A DNA stretch of 64,000 bases, from NCBI RefSeq assembly GCF_013377085.1, contig NZ_JACAAX010000035.1:1-64000 (forward strand), given 5' to 3'. Of the stretch, positions 45,946 through 52,564 are shown piece by piece; the first letter of the stretch is position 1; each line of letters starts with the position of its first letter. Source of the stretch: Rhodoplanes sp. (GTDB lineage: Bacteria > Pseudomonadota > Alphaproteobacteria > Rhizobiales > Xanthobacteraceae). Below the pieces are notes generated by a model. The model had not been told where the DNA came from. It made no database searches and was given only the letters and a program-made list of their open reading frames with translations. A program made the translations under genes and the position numbers.

Positions 45946-46995
45946 ATGAGCGAGACCGCCCTGCCCCGCACACCCCTGCTTTCGGCGATCGACGTGCACG
46001 CGCACGTGATCGTGCCCTCCGTCTACGATGTCACCAAACCGCACAGCCTCTTTGCCCGCGCCGAAGCAGACCCGTCGCTGTCGCCCGAGCAGAAGGCTGC
46101 CGTCGTCGCCCGCAACGGCGACGTGGTGCGCCGCATGGCCGACGTCACCGAGCGCATCACCGCCATGGACCGCATGGGCGTCGCCGTTCAGGTGCTGAGC
46201 GCCAGCCTCGTGCACCAGTGCAGCTATTTTGCCGAAGCCGCCGAGAGCCTCGCCATCGAGCGGCGCAACAACGACGCCATCGCGGCGCTGGTGCGCGGTG
46301 CCCCGTCGCGCTTCGCCGGGCTCGGCGGCGTGCCGCTGCACGCGCCCGATCTCGCCGCCGCCGAGCTCGAGCGCTGCGTCGGCGAGCTCGGCCTAGCGGG
46401 CGTGCAAATCTCGTCGCGGGTGCGCGACAAGGAGATCGGCGATCCGACCCTGCGGCCGTTCTGGGCCAAGGCCGAGGCGCTCGGCGCCGTCGTCTATGTG
46501 CATCCGGCCGGCAATCCGGATCCGCGGCTCGCCCCCTACATGATGTGGAACAGCCTCGGCCAGTCGATCGAGGAGACCTTCGCCATCGCCTCGCTGTTCT
46601 ACGACGGCATTCTCGACGCCTATCCGAATCTCCGCATCTGCATCTCGCACGGCGGCGGCTATATGCCGTATTACACCGGCCGCATCGAGCGGAACTACAT
46701 CGAGAAGCCGGCGACACGGAAGAACATGTCGAAGCCGCCGGCCGACTATCTGCGCATGCTGCACTATGACACCTGCGTCTATGATCCGCGTGCCCTCGCG
46801 AGTCTGGTCGAGACCGTCGGGACCGAGCGCGTGCTGCTCGGCTCGGACTATCCCGTAGGCGACCCCCGGCCGGTCGACTTCATCCAGGACGCCGCCTTCC
46901 TCTCGGCCGAGCAGAAATCCGCCATCCTGGCCGGCAATGCCACACGCCTCTACGGCATCGATCCCGGCCCCGCCCCCACAGGAGACACGCCATGA
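45946..46995 (+). CDS. Amidohydrolase-2 family protein (ACMSD/gamma-resorcylate decarboxylase-like)
   Basis: A 349-residue TIM-barrel metal enzyme. Metal-ligand motifs are present: DVHAHV (H18, H20) near the start, VHPAGN, ISHGGGY and GSDYPVGD near residue 305. This group contains decarboxylases of aminocarboxymuconate semialdehyde, resorcylate and related acids, and hydrolases; the actual reaction is not decided. The stop overlaps the next start as ATGA, so it is co-translated with a TctC-type binding protein. Start at 45946; the frame upstream overlaps the operator region. Confidence 0.85.
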   Translation: MSETALPRTPLLSAIDVHAHVIVPSVYDVTKPHSLFARAEADPSLSPEQKAAVVARNGDVVRRMADVTERITAMDRMGVAVQVLSASLVHQCSYFAEAAESLAIERRNNDAIAALVRGAPSRFAGLGGVPLHAPDLAAAELERCVGELGLAGVQISSRVRDKEIGDPTLRPFWAKAEALGAVVYVHPAGNPDPRLAPYMMWNSLGQSIEETFAIASLFYDGILDAYPNLRICISHGGGYMPYYTGRIERNYIEKPATRKNMSKPPADYLRMLHYDTCVYDPRALASLVETVGTERVLLGSDYPVGDPRPVDFIQDAAFLSAEQKSAILAGNATRLYGIDPGPAPTGDTP

Positions 46996-47987
46996 CCCAG
47001 CCGATCTCGCGACGCACCGTCTGCACGGGCGGCCTCGCTCTGTCGGGGCTGGCGCTCGCCGACCTCGCCCTGTCGCCGGCTGCACTGGCGCAGCGCGGCG
47101 GCCCGCCCGTCACCGTGGTGGTGCCCTACACGGCCGGCAGCGCCCCCGATCTGTTCGGACGGCTGCTCACCGAGCACCTGCGGCAGCTTTCGAACCAGAC
47201 CATGATCGTCGAGAACCGGGTCGGCGCCAGCGGCAATCTCGGCACGCTCAGCGTCGCCCGGGCGACGCCGGACGGCACCACGCTCCTGGTCACGGCCAAC
47301 ACGATCGTCATGAATCCGAGCCTGTTCAAGTCGCTCCAGTACGACCCGGTGAAGAGCTTCGAGCCGGTCGCGGCGTTGGTGACGGCGAACTTCGCCCTGG
47401 TGGTGAGCGCGTCGCTCGGTGTCGACACGCTCGCCGCGTTCGTCGAGAAGACGAAGGCCGCCAAGGACCCGATCAATTACGGCTCGCCCGGCATCGGCAC
47501 GCCCCACCATCTGTCGATGGAGCTGTTCCGCCGCCGCGCCGGCATCGAGATGGTGCACGTGCCCTATCGCGGCCTCGCCCCGGCCGTGACGGATCTGGCC
47601 GGCGGCCACATCAGTGCGATGTTCATGCAGATCAACGCCGCGACCGAGCTGGCCAAGGACGGCCGTGTGAAGGTGCTGGCACTGATGGGCAGCGCCCGCA
47701 ACCCCGTGGCGCCCAGCGTCGCGACCTTCGCCGAGCAGGGCATCACCGGCGTCGACGTCGACAACTGGTGGGGCATGTTCGCGCCGGCCAAGACGCCGGC
47801 CGACGTGATCCAGCAGATCAACGCCCGCGTCAATGAGGTGCTGAAGCTGCCCGAGGTGCTCAAGGTGATGGAGACCCAGGGCCAGACCCCGATGGGCGGT
47901 CCGCCGGAGCGCCTGAAGGAGCTGGTCGAAATCGACCGGGCGCGCTGGGCCGAGGTCATCAAGGCGGCCAACATCGTCCTGGACTGA
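46992..47987 (+). CDS. TctC/Bug-family periplasmic solute-binding protein
   Basis: A 331-residue receptor. Tat-type leader ([18 protein letters not shown]) with cleavage after ALA near residue 33, then the Bug motif VVPYTAGSAPDLFGRLL and IVENRVGASGN. Binds small carboxylates in the periplasm. No TctA/TctB genes follow; it may serve the CitMHS transporter region only functionally or pair with a distant transporter. Overlaps the amidohydrolase gene by four bases. Confidence 0.9.
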   Translation: MTQPISRRTVCTGGLALSGLALADLALSPAALAQRGGPPVTVVVPYTAGSAPDLFGRLLTEHLRQLSNQTMIVENRVGASGNLGTLSVARATPDGTTLLVTANTIVMNPSLFKSLQYDPVKSFEPVAALVTANFALVVSASLGVDTLAAFVEKTKAAKDPINYGSPGIGTPHHLSMELFRRRAGIEMVHVPYRGLAPAVTDLAGGHISAMFMQINAATELAKDGRVKVLALMGSARNPVAPSVATFAEQGITGVDVDNWWGMFAPAKTPADVIQQINARVNEVLKLPEVLKVMETQGQTPMGGPPERLKELVEIDRARWAEVIKAANIVLD

Positions 47988-48017
47988 GGCTTCGCGTGGG
48001 ACCCATGCCTCCTTCAC

Positions 48018-48252
48018 CTCTCCCCGCGCGCGGGCCAAGGAATGCACAGATCTCGTTTAGTCGAGGAAATCAGGTCATATAGCGAAGAGCGTTCCCCACC
48101 CGCCGGCGTCATCGCCGGGCTTGACCCGGCGATCCATCATTCGCGAACAAAGTTTTTTTGCGAAACTGGATGGATGCGCGGGTCGAGCCCGCGCATGACG
48201 ACTCTCACGCGTGTGACGCGATCTGTGCATGCCATGGCACGCGCGGGGAGAG
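48018..48252. repeat. Outer inverted repeat (CTCTCCCCGCGCG ... CGCGCGGGGAGAG) interrupted by another element
   Basis: CTCTCCCCGCGCG at 48018-48030 is matched by its exact complement at 48240-48252, and TGCACAGATC at 48043-48052 by GATCTGTGCA at 48220-48229. The 93-94-bp element of the 2.3-kb type sits between the arms. A related short hairpin with CTCTCCCCGC arms occurs at 52064-52085. Confidence 0.75.
48107..48200. repeat. 94-bp intergenic palindromic element, copy 2
   Basis: Same build as 2333-2425: CGTCAT start, CGCCGGG/CCCGGCG hairpin, a central A/T-rich part with seven T, then GCGCGGGTCGAGCCCGCGC and an ATGACG end. Arms and length agree with copy 1, the centre differs. Confidence 0.85.
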
Positions 48253-48332
48253 GGAGCGCCGCCGTCGTGCCATGATAAGATCGCTTCCTGGCGCTGCACT
48301 TGCCTGACCACGGGCGAGCGAGGAGGTACCGC

Positions 48333-49349
48333 ATGAGATCGACGATCATCGGCCGCCGCACGCTGCTGCTCACGGTCACGGCCGCGGGGCTGATGCCGTT
48401 GCTCGGCGGACGTCCCGCCCTGGCGGCAAACCTGCGCGTCGCCGCGCTGTTCGCCGGAAAGGTCGACGACCGCGGCTTCATGCAGGCCGGCTACGAGGGC
48501 CTGCGCCTCGCCGAGAAGCAGGTGCCGGCCGAGATCGCATTCACACAGGGCATCGCGCCGCAGCCCGACGCGCTCGCCGCCGCGCTGCGCGAGCTGGCGC
48601 GCCAAAAGCCCGATCTGGTCGTCGCCCATGGCGGCCAGAACAACGCCGCCGCCAAGGCGGTTGCCGCCGAATTCCCCGACATCGCCTTCGTGGTCACCCA
48701 GGGCAACGTCACCGGCGCCAATCTCGCGAGCTACGAGGTGCTGCAGGAGCAGTCGGCCTTCCTGGCCGGCGCGCTCGCCGGCCTGATGACCAAGTCCGGC
48801 GTCGTCGGCCACATGTCCGGCATCCGGGTGGTGCCCGGCCTGAAAGGCCGCGCCGGCTATGCGCACGGCGTCGCGCACACCAATCCGAAGGCGAGGCTGC
48901 TGACCAACTTCTCCGGCAACCAGGACGACAACGCGCTGTCGAAGAAGATCGCGACCGCGATGATCGCGGCCGGCGCCGACATCGTCTTCACCATGCTCAA
49001 TGCCGGCCGTGCCGGCGCGATCGACGCCTGCCGGGAGAGTGGCGTGCAGCAGATCGGCAACGTGGTCGACTGGATCACGATCGTGCCTGATGTGTTCGTC
49101 GCCTCGGCCTGCGCCGACTCCGGCCGCGCCGTGTATCAGGCGATCGCCGACAAGGCGGCGGGCCGTTTTGGGCCCGGCGTGATCCGGCAGGTCGGCCTGG
49201 AGACACCGGAAGCGGTGCGGCTGGCCATGGCACCGCGGGTGCCGGACGCAGTACGCTCGCGCATCGCCGGGATTTCCGCCGACATCGTCGCCGGACGGCT
49301 GAGCGTGCCGCACGAGTGGACCGGCGAGGAATTCCCGACGCCGGCGTGA
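48333..49349 (+). CDS. BMP-family (PnrA-like) ABC-transporter substrate-binding protein
   Basis: A 338-residue periplasmic protein: leader with a twin-Arg (IGRRTLLLT) and cleavage after ALA near residue 32. The BMP pattern follows: VAALFAGKVDDRGFMQAGYEG, then AFVVTQGNVTGANLASY and the ADIVFTMLNAG stretch. Family members bind nucleosides or similar compounds. No ABC permease or ATPase gene follows, so it is an orphan. A strong AGGAGG site precedes the ATG at 48333. Confidence 0.88.
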   Translation: MRSTIIGRRTLLLTVTAAGLMPLLGGRPALAANLRVAALFAGKVDDRGFMQAGYEGLRLAEKQVPAEIAFTQGIAPQPDALAAALRELARQKPDLVVAHGGQNNAAAKAVAAEFPDIAFVVTQGNVTGANLASYEVLQEQSAFLAGALAGLMTKSGVVGHMSGIRVVPGLKGRAGYAHGVAHTNPKARLLTNFSGNQDDNALSKKIATAMIAAGADIVFTMLNAGRAGAIDACRESGVQQIGNVVDWITIVPDVFVASACADSGRAVYQAIADKAAGRFGPGVIRQVGLETPEAVRLAMAPRVPDAVRSRIAGISADIVAGRLSVPHEWTGEEFPTPA

Positions 49350-49614
49350 ATGGCGGCAGTCCGTCGGAATTCGACGCACGGAACTGCGTGGCATTCGACG
49401 AAACTTTTCGCGAAACACCAGCCCGCGATCTCGCCGCACGGCCTAACCGGGCCGCGACATCTTGCTGATTAGATCCGTCGTGTGGCGTGGCATGGACGCG
49501 CTGCCGCCTCCGGCGGCACAGCGGCGGCCGGCAGCGCGTCCCGCACGCCTCGACGTTTGCGAGCACCCCGTGGCGATCGACCGGTCAGAGGTCCGGGATC
49601 AAGGAGTGGGACCC

Positions 49615-49779
49615 ATGCACGTCTTCATTTGGATCTTGTCGACGGTGTTGCTGTTCCTGACCTACGACGTCGTCGCGCTCGGCAGCCGCTATCAGAGCGG
49701 CCTCTTGTCCAGCGCGTCGCAGTACGGCGCAGTGGCGCGCTACGAATCGAGGGGCGTCATCAGGCGTCACGGGCTGTAG
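49615..49779 (+). CDS. 54-residue membrane-anchored peptide
   Basis: A short hydrophobic N-terminal span (VFIWILSTVLLFLTYDVVAL) followed by about 30 polar residues with several Ser, Tyr and Arg. A good AAGGAG site lies eight bases before the ATG. No family known. The upstream open frame to 49462 is less convincing. Confidence 0.5.
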   Translation: MHVFIWILSTVLLFLTYDVVALGSRYQSGLLSSASQYGAVARYESRGVIRRHGL

Positions 49780-49856
49780 CGCCGGGACGATCGTGGCGCA
49801 GCCTGCCGTGGCGCAAAAGCGCGCCGCGGCAGGCTCGCGACATCAGCGCCGCGTGA

Positions 49857-50906
49857 TCAGCGCTTGGCCTGCTCGACATTCTTGTCGATCCAGGCGAACA
49901 GCCATTCGGCGATCTCCAGGCTGTTGTCGTCCTGCATCAGCATGTGCGAGTTGCCCTTGATGCCGATCTCGGGCAGCACGACGTTCTCGACCCGGCCGCC
50001 GGCCTTCTTGGCCGCCTCGGCGAACTCGCGGCACGCCTTCAGGCGCGGCGACCAGCGCGACGACAGGTCGACATAGTCGCCCCACAGGATCAGCACCGGC
50101 ATGCCGAGATAGGGTTTCAGGTCGCCGGTCGCGGCCGGGCAGGTGCCGGGCTCGATCGAGACGATTCCGGCGATGCCGCGCGTATCGAGCGCCGCCGTCT
50201 GGAACGGATAGATGCCGGACTGCGAGTGGCTGATCAGCACGGTGCCGTCGAGCTTCTTGGCGAGTTCGGACAGCGCCGGCACGGTCGGATTCGGGGTCGG
50301 CAGCGTGGCGATCCAGTCGACCACCATCTGCTTCCAGAACTCCTCCTGGGCCTTCAGCGGGAAGCGCATGCCGGGATGGACCTGCGGGTACTCGGCGCCG
50401 AAGCGGAAGATCGCCCAGGCGGCCTCGTGCCCAGCCGCGAAGATCGGCGGCGCCTTGTCGGCCGGCGTCTTGCCGAGCCGCACGCTGTTGACGAGGCTCG
50501 GATCGGCGGCGGAGCGGCCGCGCGAGACCTGGTCGATCACGTAGACCGGATGGCCCTTGCGGACGAAATACTCGTCCCAGCCCATGCGGCCGTCGGGCGT
50601 CGTCTCCCAGGTCTTGCCGGTGAGGCAGCAGCCGTGGATCAGCGTCAGCGGCCGGCGGCGCGCGTCGACCGGCACCTGATAGCGGACATACATCTGGTCG
50701 ACCGTGATGGTGCCGGACGGCGCATAGGCCGGCAGGGTCGACAGCGTGTCGGACTTCACGTCGCGGCCGCCGACGAAGAAGCTGCCCTGCCGCTCGATCA
50801 CCAGCGGCCCCGGCTTGTCGGCCGGCGTCGATGCGGCGGTCTGCGCGACGGCGGGCGCAGCCGCGAGCATCACAAGGGTGGCGGCGAGAAGATGTCGTCT
50901 GATCAT
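49857..50906 (-). CDS. Exported alpha/beta hydrolase (esterase-like)
   Basis: A 349-residue protein with a signal peptide (cut after AVA/QT near residue 21) and an alpha/beta-hydrolase core. It contains TLIHGCCLTGKTWE (oxyanion-type HG region), a Sm-x-Nu-x-Sm nucleophile elbow SHSQSG with Ser228, and the C-terminal GNSHMLMQD stretch that can give the catalytic His. The substrate is unknown; some relatives are annotated as esterases. It reads leftward, downstream of the GcvH-like gene with 126 bases between. Confidence 0.8.
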   Translation of the reverse strand: MIRRHLLAATLVMLAAAPAVAQTAASTPADKPGPLVIERQGSFFVGGRDVKSDTLSTLPAYAPSGTITVDQMYVRYQVPVDARRRPLTLIHGCCLTGKTWETTPDGRMGWDEYFVRKGHPVYVIDQVSRGRSAADPSLVNSVRLGKTPADKAPPIFAAGHEAAWAIFRFGAEYPQVHPGMRFPLKAQEEFWKQMVVDWIATLPTPNPTVPALSELAKKLDGTVLISHSQSGIYPFQTAALDTRGIAGIVSIEPGTCPAATGDLKPYLGMPVLILWGDYVDLSSRWSPRLKACREFAEAAKKAGGRVENVVLPEIGIKGNSHMLMQDDNSLEIAEWLFAWIDKNVEQAKR

Positions 50907-51032
50907 GGGCAGTTCCTCGATGGGCGCGTTCAGCGCTCGGTCTTGGTGGGTTCGGTCAGGCGGGATGGTCGGGCGGGTGGGCGAGGCAGGATGGACGAGG
51001 CGAGAGGGTCGGGCGGCGTGGTGCGGGCGGCG

Positions 51033-51485
51033 CTACCCGGTGCGGTCCTTGTAGGCGCCGGTGAGGAGCCAAGCGTCGAAGGCGGTCGCGATGGCGTCGC
51101 CGGTGACGAGGCCGTCGCGCCAGTCGTCCCGGGCGGGACGCAGGCGCATCATCCAGCCGTCGCCGAACGCATCCTGCGTCAGCAGTTCGGGATGGTCCAC
51201 CAGCCGCTCGTTGTGGCCGACCACGGTGCCGTCGAATCCGGCGCGCGCCGCGCCGACCCATTTGCCGCCCTCGACCATGGCGATCCAGCGGTCCTTCTCG
51301 ACCGCCTGGCCGGTGCGCTTCGGCGTGAACACCAGCACGTCGCCCATCAAGGCGGCGGCCCAGGGCGTGAAGCCGGCCCGCACGACGCCATCGGCCTCGA
51401 CCGCGTACCAGAGCTGGTTCCCCATGTCGTAGAAGCGATCGTCCGGATAGTCGGCATCCAGTATTTTGGCCACGGGCAACCTCAC
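51033..51485 (-). CDS. GcvH-like lipoyl-domain protein
   Basis: A 150-residue protein. Residues 20-118 follow the glycine-cleavage H-protein fold: YAVEADGVVRAGFTPWAAAL, GDVLVFTPKRTG, a VEGGKWVG segment whose Lys75 aligns with the lipoylated lysine, GTVVGHNERLVDHPELL and FGDGWMMRLRP. No P-, T- or L-protein genes are nearby, so a role in glycine cleavage is unlikely. The gene next to it codes a DsrE-like protein. Stand-alone H-like proteins with sulfur-transfer partners are known as lipoate-binding carriers in sulfur metabolism; this connection is inference. Confidence 0.8.
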   Translation of the reverse strand: MRLPVAKILDADYPDDRFYDMGNQLWYAVEADGVVRAGFTPWAAALMGDVLVFTPKRTGQAVEKDRWIAMVEGGKWVGAARAGFDGTVVGHNERLVDHPELLTQDAFGDGWMMRLRPARDDWRDGLVTGDAIATAFDAWLLTGAYKDRTG

Positions 51486-51493
51486 ACGAGCTG

Positions 51494-51632
51494 GTCATTC
51501 CGGGGCGCCGCCAACGGGTCCGGCCTTCGGCCGGCCCGATGACAGGCTCCGCGGCGAGCCCGGAATCCATACTCACAGACAGGGGCTATGGATTCCGGGC
51601 TCGCGGACCTTCGGCCCGCGCCCCGGAATGAC
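51494..51632. repeat. 139-bp intergenic inverted repeat
   Basis: Two nested 15-base inverted pairs: GTCATTCCGGGGCGC at 51494-51508 with its complement at 51618-51632, and GAGCCCGGAATCCAT at 51556-51570 with its complement at 51588-51602. Each side also has a GGCCTTCGGCC-type hairpin. It belongs to a different intergenic family from the 93-bp elements. It sits between the DsrE-like and GcvH-like genes, which read in the same direction. Confidence 0.85.
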
Positions 51633-51637
51633 GGGCC

Positions 51638-52024
51638 TCAATACGTCAGCACTCGGCAGTCGCCCTCCATCAGGTCGCGGATCATGGTGGCGGCGCCCAT
51701 CATGCCGCTGCATTCCGCAATGAGGTCGTCCTCGGTCATGTCGAGCAGATCGAGATTGGCCGGGCAGGCCCAGAAGCGGGCGCCCTGCTGGTGCGCCTCG
51801 CGGATCCAGTCGTGCACGGTCTTGGGATGGTCGGGCTTGATGCGGATCGCATCGGCGACCCCCTTGCGCATCAGCCGCCCGGCCGTCGCCGTGCACACCA
51901 CGTCGACCGCGTAGTCCATCGCCGCCGCGACGGCCGCGTGATAGAACGGCGCGCCGAGCTCCTCCGGGTTGCGCGGATCGGTGTTGAGCAGCACGATCAG
52001 CAGACGCCGGGTCACCGGTCTCAC
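51638..52024 (-). CDS. DsrE/DsrF-like family protein
   Basis: A 128-residue protein with the DsrE-like alpha/beta fold: RLLIVLLNTDPRN at the start, APFYHAAVAAAMDY, and ARFWACPANLDLLDMT with Cys87 at the position used by many family members to carry sulfur. Other Cys are 44, 105 and 123. Family proteins transfer persulfides or assist sulfur oxidation. Placed between the sel/fdh genes and a GcvH-like gene. In selenium metabolism, a sulfur- or selenium-relay role can only be guessed. Confidence 0.75.
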   Translation of the reverse strand: MRPVTRRLLIVLLNTDPRNPEELGAPFYHAAVAAAMDYAVDVVCTATAGRLMRKGVADAIRIKPDHPKTVHDWIREAHQQGARFWACPANLDLLDMTEDDLIAECSGMMGAATMIRDLMEGDCRVLTY

Positions 52025-52063
52025 CTTTCAGTGATCGTCATTCCGAGACGGCGCCGGTTCTCC

Positions 52064-52085
52064 CTCTCCCCGCCTGCGGGGAGAG
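52064..52085. terminator. Hairpin with 10-bp perfect stem
   Basis: CTCTCCCCGC and GCGGGGAGAG are perfect complements around a two-base CT loop. It lies in the 81-base gap between the unknown 152-residue gene and the DsrE-like gene. No T-run follows on either strand, so it may be an mRNA-end or processing hairpin more than a terminator. It has the same arms as the 48018-48252 repeat. Confidence 0.45.
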
Positions 52086-52105
52086 GTGAAGAAGCGCACG
52101 ACGTC

Positions 52106-52564
52106 TCAAAAATCCACAAGCGGCGTCTGCTGGACATAGCGTTCGAACAGGATCCAGAACGGCGACCTGCGGCTGTCGGCGTACCAGCGCTCGAAATCGG
52201 CGAGCACGTCCTGCGGCGACGGGGCCGGGTCGTCCTCGCTGGTGAGGCTGCGGAACAGCGCCTGCGTCACCGGGGCGAAGCGCTCCAGGACCTCGCTGCG
52301 CGCCTCGCTCTCGCTGCTCCAGCCGAGCTTCCCCCGCAACGTCGCGGCGGCGATCGACAGCGCGCTCTCCTCGGCGTCGGCGCCGGCGATCGCGTCGACG
52401 AGCTCGCGCATCAGGCCGAGGCGGCGATACGCGAAAGTCCGCTCCTGCTCGAGCCCAGCGATGCGCTGCGCGGCCTCCTGGCGATACTGCCGCTCGGCCC
52501 GGTCGGCGCCGTCGGCGGCAGCCACGAGCGCCTGCAGGACCGGCAGGGTGGAGACGACCGTCAT
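52106..52564 (-). CDS. Unknown helical protein of the selenocysteine cluster (152 residues)
   Basis: No family recognised. Residues 1-85 are helical and charged (ADRAERQYRQEAAQRIAGLE), suggesting a coiled coil, and the last 40 residues are aromatic (VLADFERWYADSRRSPFWIL). No Cys, no signal. The ATG at 52562-52564 overlaps the TGA of selB (ATGA), so it is translationally coupled to the selB frame that passes through selC. Tight coupling suggests a role connected with selenocysteine decoding or formate dehydrogenase, not provable from sequence. Confidence 0.7.
   Translation of the reverse strand: MTVVSTLPVLQALVAAADGADRAERQYRQEAAQRIAGLEQERTFAYRRLGLMRELVDAIAGADAEESALSIAAATLRGKLGWSSESEARSEVLERFAPVTQALFRSLTSEDDPAPSPQDVLADFERWYADSRRSPFWILFERYVQQTPLVDF

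Larger units (their letters stand above)
47988..48332. other. 345-base intergenic stretch filled by nested repeats
   Basis: Almost the whole stretch consists of two repeat types, described separately (48018-48252 and 48107-48200). The ribosome site AGGAGGTACC of the next gene lies at 48321-48330. Confidence 0.7.

Noticed and set aside
41483-50906. Genomic island integrated at tRNA-Phe
   Set aside because: No integrase gene, no repeated tRNA 3' end was noticed downstream, and the composition is like the surroundings.
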